A DNA stretch of 64,000 nucleotides from Gemmatimonadales bacterium (GCA_019038745.1 JAHOYV010000046.1:42561-106560); one strand, 5' to 3'. Counted from the first letter of the stretch, positions 26,673 through 35,711 are shown. Numbers and translations are program-made. The notes: generated by a model from the letters alone, not told the origin.

Positions 26673-27959
26673 ATGATTATCGTCATCGGAGGCGGCCCGG
26701 CCGGCTTCTTCGCAGCCACCGCCGCACGCGAGGCCAATCCCGACAAACCGGTGGTCATCCTGGAAAAACAGGATCGTGTCCTGCGCAAGGTGGCCATCAG
26801 CGGAGGCGGCCGTTGCAACCTCACTCATTACTGTGAAAATGCCCGCGAGCTGGCAACCCACTATCCCCGCGGGGGTCGTGAGCTGATCGGGCCGTTCACG
26901 CACTGGGGCGTAGCCGACACCATCGACTGGTTTGCCGGACGCGGTGTCCGCCTGAAAACAGAACCGGACGGACGGATGTTTCCGGAGTCCAATTCCTCCG
27001 CCACCATCGTTGATTGCCTGGGAAGCACCGCCCGCGTTGCTGGAATCGATGTGTTGACCCGGCACCCGGTAGCCGGAATCGTCCGCCGTAAGAGCGGTGG
27101 ATTTCTGGTCGAGCTGGCCGACGGAACATCGCTGGAGTGCGACCAGGTTCTAATCGCAACCGGGGGCCGCACCGAAAGCCCCGTGGAAAACCGCTCCGTG
27201 GATGGGTACACCCTTGCCCGCTCCCTGGGCCACGACCTGATCCAACCGGTGCCGTCCCTGTTCACCTTCAAGGTGGAGGATTCCCGCTGGACGGAAATGG
27301 CCGGTCTGGCTGTTGAAAATGCAAAGATCCGTGCTGTCGGCCCGGATTTGCCCGCCAAGGGGTTTTCCGCCGAGGGACCCCTGTTGCTTACGCATTGGGG
27401 ATTGAGTGGCCCGGCTGTGCTGAAGCTGTCGGCAATCGGCGCGCGACGCTTCCATGAAATCGGCTACCGGTTCGAACTTGGCATCGACTGGCTGCCCGAC
27501 CGTAAGCAGCCAGCCATTGAAGCCGACCTGCAGGATTGGGCCCATCGGAACGGCAAGAAATCCATGATCTCCGGCGGGCCGGAAAATCTGCCCCGACGCC
27601 TGTGGCAAGCCCTTCTTCAGGTTGCGGGAATTCCCGAAAATTCCAAATGGGCCGAGTTGAGCCGGAAGCACCGCAACCTACTCGGGGGGCTGCTCAAAAA
27701 CACCACGATGCCCATTACGGGAAAAGCCACGAACAAGGAAGAGTTCGTAACCTGCGGGGGCGTACCCCTTAGCGAAGTTGATCTGCGAACCATGGCCAGC
27801 CGGGTCTGCCCGGGACTATTCCTGGCCGGCGAAGTATTGGACATCGACGGGCTCACCGGAGGGTTCAACTTCCAGGCCGCCTGGACTACAGGTAGGCTGG
27901 CTGGCATCGCAATGGCCGGTCTGGGGATTCCAGCCGACGATGAAGGAGACCCATCTTGA
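26673..27959 (+). CDS. BaiN/HI0933-type FAD-dependent oxidoreductase
   Basis: A 428-residue flavoprotein. The N-terminal dinucleotide-binding motif is VIGGGPAGFFAATAARE, followed by the family hallmark KVAISGGGRCNLTH. A C-terminal motif, CPGLFLAGEVLDIDGLTGG with FNFQAAW, closes the FAD site. Members act on unknown or varied substrates, including bile-acid-like dehydrogenation in BaiN. The start has a weak GAAAGAAGG site seven bases before. The stop overlaps the next gene. A paralog is encoded at 41783-43126. Confidence 0.9.
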   Translation: MIIVIGGGPAGFFAATAAREANPDKPVVILEKQDRVLRKVAISGGGRCNLTHYCENARELATHYPRGGRELIGPFTHWGVADTIDWFAGRGVRLKTEPDGRMFPESNSSATIVDCLGSTARVAGIDVLTRHPVAGIVRRKSGGFLVELADGTSLECDQVLIATGGRTESPVENRSVDGYTLARSLGHDLIQPVPSLFTFKVEDSRWTEMAGLAVENAKIRAVGPDLPAKGFSAEGPLLLTHWGLSGPAVLKLSAIGARRFHEIGYRFELGIDWLPDRKQPAIEADLQDWAHRNGKKSMISGGPENLPRRLWQALLQVAGIPENSKWAELSRKHRNLLGGLLKNTTMPITGKATNKEEFVTCGGVPLSEVDLRTMASRVCPGLFLAGEVLDIDGLTGGFNFQAAWTTGRLAGIAMAGLGIPADDEGDPS

Positions 27960-28789
27960 AGATCGCGCTCATCCAACAACACGCCACCGCCAACAGGCAG
28001 GAAAACCTCAACCGAGGTTTGGCAGCCGCCCGAGCCGCCGCTGAACAGGGTGCCCAAATTCTGTGTTTCGCCGAGTTGGCGTTCGACCTGTTCTACCCCC
28101 AAAATCCGGCCACTGCCAAGGACCTGGCCCAGGCCGAGCCGGTACCCGGACCCACAACCGAGGCTTTCTGCGCCCTGGCCGCCGAATTGGGCGTTGTGGT
28201 GGTGCTGAACGTATTCGAACAGGCCGACGATGGCGGCCTACCCTACGATTCCTCCCCCGTGATCGATGCGGACGGTTCCTTGTTGGGCGTTTGCCGGATG
28301 GTCCACATCACTGAATATCCGTTCTTCCACGAGCAGGGTTATTACCGTCCTGGTGACCGAGGAGTACCCGTTTTCCAAACCCGCCACGGTCGAATCGGCG
28401 TAGCGATTTGCTACGACCGCCATTATCCGGAATACATGCGAGCCCTGGCCCTGAACGGCGCGGAGTTGGTTGTGGTCCCCCAGGCCGGCTCGGTGGGAGA
28501 ATGGCCCCCGGGACTCTACGAAGCCGAGATGCAGGTGGCTGCCTTCCAAAATGGCTACTTTACTGCCTTGTGCAACCGGGTGGGATCCGAAGAGCACCTT
28601 GATTTCGCCGGTGAATCCTTCGTGTGCGATCCAGCCGGCCGCGTACTCAAGAGGGCCGGAGCGGATGTAGATGAAATACTATGCTGCGACATCGACCTCG
28701 ATCAGGTTGAAAAGTCACATGCGCGGCAACTCTTTCTGCGCGACCGGCGGCCAAAGCTGTATGCCAACTGGCTTGGCCAGGAGATATGA
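27956..28789 (+). CDS. Nitrilase-superfamily carbon-nitrogen hydrolase lacking the usual lysine
   Basis: A 277-residue nitrilase-fold protein. The start is TTG, seven bases after AAGGAG, and overlaps the previous stop. Two of the three catalytic residues are clear: Glu40 in CFAELAFD and Cys152 in VAICYDRHYPEY. Where family members such as N-carbamoylputrescine amidase have the lysine in RKxHI, this protein has RMVHI, so Met115 takes the lysine position. The structural context around it (HEQGYYRPGD) is intact. It may use another residue, have altered chemistry, or act in a non-hydrolytic role. Substrate unknown. Coupled to a flavoprotein gene. Confidence 0.82.
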   Translation: MKIALIQQHATANRQENLNRGLAAARAAAEQGAQILCFAELAFDLFYPQNPATAKDLAQAEPVPGPTTEAFCALAAELGVVVVLNVFEQADDGGLPYDSSPVIDADGSLLGVCRMVHITEYPFFHEQGYYRPGDRGVPVFQTRHGRIGVAICYDRHYPEYMRALALNGAELVVVPQAGSVGEWPPGLYEAEMQVAAFQNGYFTALCNRVGSEEHLDFAGESFVCDPAGRVLKRAGADVDEILCCDIDLDQVEKSHARQLFLRDRRPKLYANWLGQEI

Positions 28790-28950
28790 CAAGTTTTTTC
28801 AGTGCTCAAAATTGGCAAAACGTCCGTATTTTCTGCTAGAATGGTCATAATTCTTTTGGGATCAATGTAAGATTTCCTTCTCTTGGGAAACAGTACAGGA
28901 GGAAGCCAGATTTTTTGTCTAACCAGAATGCCCCGCAAAAGGAGAATACG

Positions 28951-30522
28951 ATGCGCCCCCTGAAGTTTCTGTTACTGCCCCTCCTTCTGTCCCTGTTCTA
29001 CTTGCCGGCCTTGGCCGATCCCTGCGAGCTATCCGACAATGGCACCGGGACAATTAACCTTCCGCCCGATTGTCCCAATGGCTACATCGGCATCCTGACC
29101 ATAATCGACGGCTTGCCACCAGGCTCCACTCTCACCGGCGAAGCTGTTCTGACCGACTTTTTCGGCCAGAGCACCATTCCGGGCGGATCGCTCGGCGGTG
29201 AAGGCCACGCTTTCGGCGCCACACTGCACTGGAGCATGGTGGGGACCGGCATGATGGCCGGATACGAACGCCAAATTGCCATCCCGGTCAACTGCGAGAT
29301 GCACACCGCCCCGCGCATTCCGGGTGATCCTGTCCAGACCTTCGCCAATGACATGTTCTTCATGCATGGTCAACTTTTCGGCGATCCTGATTTCTGCGCC
29401 CTGGACATCACCGCCGGCACTGCCAACGGTCTACCCTGTCCCGGCTCGACGACCCTGACCGAATTGCCCGACGGCGACTTCGCCGTCGACAGCTTCTTCG
29501 ACATCACCTACCAAATCGACTTCGAGGGCTGCCCCGGGTCCCTCTTCGAGGGTCTTATGGGCAGCACCTTGGGCACCGAGCGCTACCAGGCGGGCCAGGA
29601 ATATTTCCCGCCCCTGGACCATAATTGCCAACTGCCGGACAACCGCACCGGCACCATCGATCTGCCCCCGGAATGCCCGGACGGGTACGTGGGCGAACTT
29701 ACTATAGTCGATGGACTGCCGCCCGGTACGACTATCACCGGCGAAGCAGTCCTAAAGGATATCTTCGTCACCTCCCGCGGAATTGGCGGCAGCCTCGGCG
29801 GCGAGTTCCAGACCTTCGACGCCATGGTCTACTGGCAAGCCACCGGCACCGGTGATTTGACCGGATTCCAGCGCCAAATCCTCATCGGCGTCACCTGCGA
29901 AGTCCACACGGGCCCTCGCAATCCGGGCGATCCGGTTCAGACATTCGCCAACGAGATGATCGCAATGCAGGGTAGTCTATATGGCGACCCCGACTTCTGC
30001 GACCTGATCCTCTCCGCCGGTTCAAATTTCGGAATGCCCAGTCCCGGCTCGACGACGTTGACCAAGCTGCCCAGTGACGATTTCGCCGTCGACAGCTTCT
30101 TCGACATCTTTTTCCAGATCGACTTCGAGGGTTGCCCCGGCTCAATCATCGAGGGCCTTTCCGGTAGCACTCTCGGTACGAATGTTTTTCAGGCAGGTGA
30201 GAGCTATTCTATCACCGCGGTTGGCGATCTGATGGGCGCGCAACTCAGCGTACTCCACCAGAATGCACCGAATCCCTTCAACCCTATGACTGTGATCCGC
30301 TACGAACTGCCGCCGAGCGGTGGACGCGTGGTCCTGGACGTTTTCGACATTCGCGGAAAGCACGTCTGTAATCTGGTCGATGCAATTCAGATCGGTGGCC
30401 AGAAATCGGTGACCTGGTACGGCGAGGATGCCAAGGGCCGGCGCACGGCCTCAGGAGTGTATCTTTACACACTGAAAACAGGCGGCGAAACGCTGATCCG
30501 CAAGATGGCCATTTTGAAATAA
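28951..30522 (+). CDS. Secreted duplicated-domain protein with FlgD-like sorting tail
   Basis: A 523-residue exported protein: signal peptide KFLLLPLLLSLFYLPALA, then two homologous domains of about 201 residues each. They start CELSDNGTGTINLPPDCPNG and CQLPDNRTGTIDLPPECPDG, and share GEAVL, GGSLGGE, PGDPVQTFAN, YGDPDFC/FGDPDFC and FAVDSFFDI. A C-terminal domain of about 85 residues starts LHQNAPNPFNPMTVIRYELP and ends LIRKMAILK. Such tails resemble FlgD Ig-like or type 9-type sorting domains of FCB-group bacteria. ATG 28951 is seven bases after AAGGAG. The repeated domain is not one I recognise; function is probably surface or matrix structure. Confidence 0.8.
   Translation: MRPLKFLLLPLLLSLFYLPALADPCELSDNGTGTINLPPDCPNGYIGILTIIDGLPPGSTLTGEAVLTDFFGQSTIPGGSLGGEGHAFGATLHWSMVGTGMMAGYERQIAIPVNCEMHTAPRIPGDPVQTFANDMFFMHGQLFGDPDFCALDITAGTANGLPCPGSTTLTELPDGDFAVDSFFDITYQIDFEGCPGSLFEGLMGSTLGTERYQAGQEYFPPLDHNCQLPDNRTGTIDLPPECPDGYVGELTIVDGLPPGTTITGEAVLKDIFVTSRGIGGSLGGEFQTFDAMVYWQATGTGDLTGFQRQILIGVTCEVHTGPRNPGDPVQTFANEMIAMQGSLYGDPDFCDLILSAGSNFGMPSPGSTTLTKLPSDDFAVDSFFDIFFQIDFEGCPGSIIEGLSGSTLGTNVFQAGESYSITAVGDLMGAQLSVLHQNAPNPFNPMTVIRYELPPSGGRVVLDVFDIRGKHVCNLVDAIQIGGQKSVTWYGEDAKGRRTASGVYLYTLKTGGETLIRKMAILK
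29023..29625 (+). repeat. Tandem domain repeat, copy 1 (603 bp)
   Basis: First 201-codon unit inside the secreted FlgD-tailed gene. It encodes the segment from CELSDNG to about PPLDHN and matches the next unit at the protein level throughout. Confidence 0.75.
29626..30228 (+). repeat. Tandem domain repeat, copy 2 (603 bp)
   Basis: Second 201-codon unit, from CQLPDNR to about ESYSITAVG. It has the same length and the same conserved blocks as copy 1, with cysteines near the start, the middle and the end kept. The right edge is approximate. Confidence 0.75.
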
Positions 30523-30619
30523 AGTTGCCCCGCAAGCGGCCTTGCTGCCGAGGGGTGGAGAGGAACTGGTCGGGCCCAAACAGGTCCGGCCGACCTATTT
30601 CTCAAATCATGGGGGCCAA

Positions 30620-31798
30620 GTGCTGAAATCAACCAGCTTGTTCCTTCGTTCGTTGGGTATTACCCGGCCAACCGTTATTGTGGACGAGCAACGTGCCCGA
30701 AACAACATCGCCAGGATGGCCGCCAAGGCCCGCAACGCGAAAGTCGATTTCCGGCCCCACTTCAAGACCCATCAAAGCGCGGAAATCGGACGATGGTTCG
30801 CAGACGAGAGTGTCACCAGGATTACCGTTTCCTCCCTGGCGATGGCCGAGTACTTCGCTTCGGCCGGATGGGACGATATCACCCTGGCCTTCCTGCTCAA
30901 TCCCCTGGAGATGCCCCGGCTGCTGGAGTTGGCCCATGAATTACAGGACCGCGGCGGATCTCTCGGCGTGACCATTGACTCCGTTGAAGCAGCCAGCGTT
31001 TTGGCAAAAAGCGGAGAATCACCTTTAAAGGTGTGGATCAAGATAGACACCGGTTACGGCCGAACCGGCGTTGCCTGGAACCAGACCAGCCAACTCGTCA
31101 CCATCTCCAGGAAATTGGGCCCGCAACAATCACCAACGGGGCTTTTGACCCATTCCGGAACCACTTACGGAGCCGAAAGCGTGGTGCAGATTGCCGCCAT
31201 CCATGAAAAATCGGTGCAACGAATGAATGCGGCCCGGGATGCCATGACCAGCAACAATGCTGTCGGCAATCTGCTCCTGTCTATCGGTGACACCCCTTCC
31301 TGCAACGTCGTGGACCGCTTCGAAAATGTTGACGAAATCAGGCCCGGCAATTTTGTTTTCCATGACTTGATGCAATTGCAGATCGGCTCATGTTCACCGG
31401 GTGATCTGGCAGTTGCCGTAGCCTGTCCCGTAGTGGGGATTTATCCCGGCGTGGGTTCCGGAGTCCATCCGGACCGAACCAAAATCGTAATCCACGGGGG
31501 AGCAGTACACTTCTCCAAGGAGAGCCTGAAAGCTCCCGACGGCAACCGATTCTTCGGCCGGTTGGGGACCATTTCCCCAAGCAACCCACCGACCATGAAA
31601 CGAATTCTGGACCAGACTCCCGTTGTTGCCCTTTCGCAGGAGCACGGTGAAATCGAGATCGAAAGTGGAGAATTCAGCCGGCTTGCAGGTAATCTGGAGA
31701 TTGGCGATCTTGTTCTTATCTGGCCGATTCATTCCTGTTTGACTTGCGATTTGAACTCTGAATTCACTACCCTTTCCGGTAAACTGAGCCGGCGATAG
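30620..31798 (+). CDS. PLP enzyme of the D-threonine aldolase/D-serine dehydratase fold
   Basis: A protein of about 392 residues with an alanine-racemase-like N-terminal barrel. PLP lysine is expected in FRPHFKTHQSAEIG. KIDTGYGRTGV is a typical barrel segment. The C-terminal domain contains HGGAVHFSKE and ends with HSCLTCDLN, where the His/Cys pair matches the zinc site of eukaryotic-type D-serine dehydratases. The family acts on D-amino acids (D-threonine aldolase, D-serine dehydratase, D-threo-3-hydroxyaspartate dehydratase); the substrate is not decided. The start is uncertain: GTG 30620, after GGGGG, is used here; the frame extends to TTG 30542. Confidence 0.85.
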   Translation: MLKSTSLFLRSLGITRPTVIVDEQRARNNIARMAAKARNAKVDFRPHFKTHQSAEIGRWFADESVTRITVSSLAMAEYFASAGWDDITLAFLLNPLEMPRLLELAHELQDRGGSLGVTIDSVEAASVLAKSGESPLKVWIKIDTGYGRTGVAWNQTSQLVTISRKLGPQQSPTGLLTHSGTTYGAESVVQIAAIHEKSVQRMNAARDAMTSNNAVGNLLLSIGDTPSCNVVDRFENVDEIRPGNFVFHDLMQLQIGSCSPGDLAVAVACPVVGIYPGVGSGVHPDRTKIVIHGGAVHFSKESLKAPDGNRFFGRLGTISPSNPPTMKRILDQTPVVALSQEHGEIEIESGEFSRLAGNLEIGDLVLIWPIHSCLTCDLNSEFTTLSGKLSRR

Positions 31799-32182
31799 GG
31801 ACCCCATTTCTGGGGAAAGGATAACGATTGTTGGCCTCGATTTGGATAAAGAGAACGAACCCATTGTTGAACAGAAGAGTTACTCAAGCTGACCTGCAAA
31901 GTTTCGAATACTTGTACTTTCAATAATATTCTTGAAAGCTCGGAGTTTTTCGGTCAAATTATTGATACTAATTCGATGGGGTTGGGCATTGGCCGCCAGG
32001 CCATCCAAATTTCCACCGATTAGCTTCCGGCCATTCGGCTGGAGAATCAAATCTTCCGATTGTCGGGGGATTGGGCTCGGAGTTCTGCCGAGCTGTTTCT
32101 GAGCACGAGGGGGTTCCCGGATTTGGCCGGTACTTTGAGTGCTTGTGTTTGCCGGAAAACCGGCACCAGGAGATGAGGGACA
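31799..32182. other. 384-bp leader region before the RRM gene
   Basis: No supported coding sequence. Two hairpins are visible near the 3' end: GCTCGG/CCGAGC around a 7-base loop (32075-32093, followed by TGTTTCT) and GCCGG/CCGGC (32151-32164). The region is partly AT-rich around 31900-31970 and may hold a promoter and a long 5' leader for the RNA-binding protein. Confidence 0.4.
32151..32164 (+). promoter_or_regulatory. Small hairpin abutting the RRM ribosome site
   Basis: GCCGG-AAAA-CCGGC forms a 5-bp stem with a tetraloop. It ends 3-4 bases before the AGGAG that serves the TTG start at 32183, a position where a stem could affect ribosome access. Confidence 0.4.
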
Positions 32183-32491
32183 TTGAAGAAGCTTTACGTG
32201 GGTAACCTGCCCTTCAGCGCGACCGAAGACGAAATCAGTGAACTGTTCGGCCAGCACGGAACCGTCCACTCGGTAGCCCTGATCAACGATCGTGAGACCG
32301 GACGTCCCCGCGGATTTGGATTCGTGGAGATGGATGACGAAGCTGTTGCCGGTGCCATCCAGGCCCTCGACGGGAATGAGATGGGTGGCCGTCAACTGCG
32401 CGTCAACGAAGCTCACGACCGTCCGCAGCGTGGTGGCGGCGGCGGCGGCGGCGGTGGTGGTGGCGGCGGCGGCGGCGGCGGTCGCTGGTAG
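32183..32491 (+). CDS. RRM-type RNA-binding protein with polyglycine tail
   Basis: A 102-residue protein with one RNA recognition motif (residues 1-80): RNP2 is KLYVGNL, RNP1 is RGFGFVEM. The C-terminus is 17 consecutive glycines followed by RW, like the glycine-rich tails of bacterial and plant cold-shock RNA-binding proteins. It probably binds single-stranded RNA in the cytoplasm as a chaperone. The start is TTG 32183 behind AGGAGATGAGGGA. The gene is preceded by a long leader with hairpins and is followed by a rho-independent terminator, so it is monocistronic. Confidence 0.93.
   Translation: MKKLYVGNLPFSATEDEISELFGQHGTVHSVALINDRETGRPRGFGFVEMDDEAVAGAIQALDGNEMGGRQLRVNEAHDRPQRGGGGGGGGGGGGGGGGGRW
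32432..32482 (+). repeat. GGC/GGT trinucleotide repeat (17 glycine codons)
   Basis: Seventeen in-frame GGN codons, almost all GGC with a block of GGT in the middle, encode the glycine tail of the RRM protein. Slippage here would change tail length in whole codons only. Confidence 0.9.
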
Positions 32492-32520
32492 TTCGCTAAA
32501 CCCACAAATGGGGGTGATGG

Positions 32521-32554
32521 CCCTGTTTCCAAGCGGAAGCAGGGTCGTCTTTTT
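32521..32554 (+). terminator. Rho-independent terminator of the RRM gene
   Basis: CCCTGTTTCC (32521-32530) pairs with GGAAGCAGGG (32535-32544) around the tetraloop AAGC, with one T-G wobble. TCGTC and a five-T run (32550-32554) follow. It lies 30 bp after the RRM stop. Confidence 0.85.
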
Positions 32555-32610
32555 GGTCTCTGGACCGTTCGTCCTTGTAATTTATTCCCCACTCCGTTTC
32601 ATTTCCCGAC

Positions 32611-34410
32611 ATGGCACTTCTAGAACTTAAAGACCTGACCCTGGCCTTGGGCGGACCGCCCCTGTTGAAAGACGCGACCTTGCGTGTGGAAAAGGGCGAA
32701 CGAATCTGCTTGCTGGGACGCAACGGAGAGGGGAAGACTACCCTGCTCCGCCTGCTGTCAGGTGAGTTGGAACCCGATTCCGGGGCCATCCATCGGCAAG
32801 CCGGCTTGCGCATCGGCGTCCTGCCCCAGGAAGTGCCCCCGCATCTTGCCGGAACAATTCGCGAAATAGTAAGTGAAGGACTGGCCGGAGAAGAATCCTG
32901 GGAAGCAGATCATGCCGTAGACAACACCCTGAGCCGGGCCGGATTGGACCCCGAAGCCGATTTTGCCACCCTCTCGATGGGCAACAAGCGACGCACGCTC
33001 CTGGCCCGGGCCCTGGTCGCCGAACCGGATCTCCTTCTCCTGGACGAGCCGACCAACCACCTGGACATCGATGCCATCAAGTGGTTGGAGGGACAACTGC
33101 TGCGGTTTGCCGGCACACTGTTCTTCGTCACCCATGATCGAGCATTTTTGCGCACCCTGGCCCGCCGCATCCTGGAACTTGATCGGGGCCGGCTGAGGGA
33201 CTGGACCTGCGACTACGACACCTTCCTGCACCGTCGCGACCAGTTTTTGGAAGATGAACGCGCCCAGCAAAGGGAATTCGACAAGAAGCTGGCCCGGGAA
33301 GAAATTTGGATCCGAAAGGGCGTCCGCGAGCGCCGCACGCGCAACGAGGGCCGGGTTCGCGCCCTGAAGCAAATGCGCCAGGATCGCCAGGATCGACGAT
33401 CCATGACGGGCGAGGCACGAATCCGTTTCCAGGATGCCGAGCGCAGCGGCCGTCTGGTAATCAGAGCCAAGGGAGCGGGCTTCTCCTGGGGCGACTTGCC
33501 CATTGTGCGGGATTTCCACACCATGATTCTACGCGGGGACAAAGTGGGAATCCTCGGGCCCAACGGGGCAGGCAAGACCACCCTCCTGCGCCTGCTTCTG
33601 GACGATTTGGAATGCAGCAGCGGGACGATTACACGGGGCACCAACCTGAATATTGCCTACTTCGACCAACAACGCGCCCAGCTGGATGAATCGTCAACCG
33701 TGCAGGAGAACATCAGCGATTCCGGGGATCAAGTCCTCTTCAATGGACGATCCCTCCACGTGATCACCTATCTGCAGAACTTTCTCTTCGCGCCTGACCA
33801 GGCCCGATCCCCCATATCCCACCTTTCAGGCGGGGAGCGAAATCGTCTTTTATTGGCCAAGCTTTTCACCCAGCCGGCCAATCTGTTCGTCCTGGATGAA
33901 CCAACCAACGACCTGGACCTGGAAACGCTTGAGTTGCTTGAGGAACTACTGGTCGAATTCGACGGCACTCTTTTGCTGGTCAGCCATGACCGCGAATTCC
34001 TGGACAACGTGGCGACCAGTACTTTGGTCCTCGAGGGTGAAGGCCGAATCGCCGAAACAGTGGGCGGGTACTCGGACTGGGCCCGGGTTTCGTCGGCAGG
34101 ACCCTCCGGTGAAAGGGCCGGTCTAAAAAAGGACAGGAAGAAATCAATCCAGCCCGACCCGGCGGCAAGTACAGAGCCGAACAAGCCCCAGCGCCTGACC
34201 TACAAGGAACGGCAGGAACTGTTGACCCTGCCCCAACTAATCGAAACGAGTGAAACCGAACAGGCCATGATCCAAACCCAGTTGAGCGACCCAAAACTGT
34301 ACCAGGAGGCCTCCGAAAAGGTGGGCGGCCTGAATGCCCGGCTCCAGGCGCTGGAGACTGAGCTGGCAAATCTGTACTCACGCTGGGAAGATCTGGAGAG
34401 TCGTGGCTGA
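32611..34410 (+). CDS. ABC-F family ATPase (Uup-like)
   Basis: A 599-residue soluble protein with two ABC domains and no membrane segments. Domain 1: Walker A GRNGEGKTTLLRLL, a degenerate signature LSMGNKRR, and Walker B LLLLDEPTNHLDI. Domain 2: Walker A GPNGAGKTTLLRLL, signature LSGGERNRLLLAKL, and Walker B LFVLDEPTNDLDL. A charged linker rich in Arg/Glu joins them. The C-terminal 70 residues form a coiled coil (LTYKERQELLTLPQLIE) as in Uup. ABC-F proteins act on ribosomes or branched DNA rather than as transporters. No neighbour points to antibiotic resistance. Confidence 0.93.
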   Translation: MALLELKDLTLALGGPPLLKDATLRVEKGERICLLGRNGEGKTTLLRLLSGELEPDSGAIHRQAGLRIGVLPQEVPPHLAGTIREIVSEGLAGEESWEADHAVDNTLSRAGLDPEADFATLSMGNKRRTLLARALVAEPDLLLLDEPTNHLDIDAIKWLEGQLLRFAGTLFFVTHDRAFLRTLARRILELDRGRLRDWTCDYDTFLHRRDQFLEDERAQQREFDKKLAREEIWIRKGVRERRTRNEGRVRALKQMRQDRQDRRSMTGEARIRFQDAERSGRLVIRAKGAGFSWGDLPIVRDFHTMILRGDKVGILGPNGAGKTTLLRLLLDDLECSSGTITRGTNLNIAYFDQQRAQLDESSTVQENISDSGDQVLFNGRSLHVITYLQNFLFAPDQARSPISHLSGGERNRLLLAKLFTQPANLFVLDEPTNDLDLETLELLEELLVEFDGTLLLVSHDREFLDNVATSTLVLEGEGRIAETVGGYSDWARVSSAGPSGERAGLKKDRKKSIQPDPAASTEPNKPQRLTYKERQELLTLPQLIETSETEQAMIQTQLSDPKLYQEASEKVGGLNARLQALETELANLYSRWEDLESRG

Positions 34411-34457
34411 GAGGTGGGGAAGTTCGACCAAAGGTTGATCAAGTCTGAGGAGAACAC

Positions 34458-35000
34458 ATGGATCCAAAAAATATTCAATGGTTGGAGACACCCGATCCAG
34501 GCTGCACCCCGGCCGAGTTGCCGTTCCTGGCTCTGGAAGACACTTTCGTTTCGGGCGACCGCTCGGACCACCGCCTGAGCATTCGCTACTACCGGAGAAA
34601 TGAAGACGGCGCCCTGATCGGGAAGGTCTTCTTCGGACCCGGCACCCAGGGCCCCCCGGATCACGCCCACGGCGGAAGCATGGCAGCCTTACTGGACGAA
34701 GCCATGGGCGGTGCTGCCTGGCTAGCCGGCCACCCCGTTGTGGCCGCCCAGTTGAACATCAAATTCAGCACTATGCTTCCCCTGGAGACTCCTTGCCTGG
34801 TAGAGGCCGAAGTAGTTGGCGTTGAGGGCCGCAAAATCCGCACCCGCGGCGTGCTACGCGATATGTCCGGCCAAAATACATTTTGCGAAGGCGAAGCGTT
34901 GTTCATCACCCTGGACAAGGGCAAAATCGGACAACTTTCAGCCAAAGCCCAGATCATCGTGGACAGGATGAGACAAAAAAACTCCGACCCCAAACCCTGA
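34458..35000 (+). CDS. PaaI-type hotdog-fold acyl-CoA thioesterase
   Basis: A 180-residue hotdog protein. The family motif is GPPDHAHGGSMAALLDEAMGG, where the HGG and following acidic residue form the active site region, followed by NIKFSTMLPLETPCLVEAEV. Members hydrolyse acyl- or aryl-CoA esters. The start is ATG with AGGAG nine bases before. It is 47 bp after the ABC-F gene and convergent with the DUF3228 gene. Confidence 0.88.
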   Translation: MDPKNIQWLETPDPGCTPAELPFLALEDTFVSGDRSDHRLSIRYYRRNEDGALIGKVFFGPGTQGPPDHAHGGSMAALLDEAMGGAAWLAGHPVVAAQLNIKFSTMLPLETPCLVEAEVVGVEGRKIRTRGVLRDMSGQNTFCEGEALFITLDKGKIGQLSAKAQIIVDRMRQKNSDPKP

Positions 35001-35014
35001 GTCGATCTCTATTT

Positions 35015-35641
35015 TCATTTTTTCAATTCACCCTCGTCCCTAGCCCCAATCACATTCAGACTGGCCCGGGTACTCCAGTACCAGACGGCCTCTGCAAATT
35101 GAACCGCGGAATATTCACAGAATGTCCCACCCGTTTTTTCCAGCATGTTGCGCGCCATGCTCAAGGGATCCATGGGTTCTTCGGCTTCGGGACCGGCGAT
35201 CAGGCAGACAACCTCCCAATCGAAATCACCGCTGCGCGTTCCCCCGTTCTGCAACAGGGTCGCAGACGAATACAAAACTACCGAGGCGTGCAAGGCCTCT
35301 TCACGTGGGCCCTCAGCCAAAACCCTGATGTACCCTTCCTCGTGAGACTGGCGGCGCTCGAATGAGGCGGACAACCGGGTCGATTCGTTCACCCGCACGG
35401 TATTGGACATAAATCCGGTCGGATCCACCGATACGATCACCACTTGGTTGAGATCACTTCGGCCCGCCCCGGGGCCTCGCTGCGGCCAACCCGCACGCAC
35501 CCGTTCCAGCAGTTCGATTTCACTTCCCTCGAACCACGTATGCTTCCCACCGGGAATATGCCTCCCCAAGGCAAACTCACTCCAACCAATGGTTGGATCC
35601 ATAGGTGGGATGCCGCCGCTCTCTTCTGCATCATTTTTCAA
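35015..35641 (-). CDS. DUF3228-family protein
   Basis: About 208 residues if translated from TTG 35641, which has AAAGGA six bases before; an ATG at 35602 is the alternative and starts MDPTIGW. The core matches my recollection of DUF3228: VVIVSVDPTGFMSNTV, then LYSSATLLQNGG, DWEVVCLIAGPEAEEPMDP, and a closing region MARNMLEKTGGTF with FAEAVWYW. No signal peptide or membrane segment is seen. Function of the family is unknown. It diverges from the hexapeptide transferase gene. Confidence 0.72.
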   Translation of the reverse strand: MKNDAEESGGIPPMDPTIGWSEFALGRHIPGGKHTWFEGSEIELLERVRAGWPQRGPGAGRSDLNQVVIVSVDPTGFMSNTVRVNESTRLSASFERRQSHEEGYIRVLAEGPREEALHASVVLYSSATLLQNGGTRSGDFDWEVVCLIAGPEAEEPMDPLSMARNMLEKTGGTFCEYSAVQFAEAVWYWSTRASLNVIGARDEGELKK

Positions 35642-35711
35642 GACGTTTCCTTTCGCGTGTACTATTTTTCGGGGACATCGCCCACTGCCCAACAGGAACC
35701 AAGGAGCCATT

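Noticed and set aside
31880..32416. 178-codon minus-strand frame over the RRM leader and gene
   Set aside because: It runs antisense to the RRM motif region and has no recognisable features; the leader part is proline- and glutamine-rich noise.
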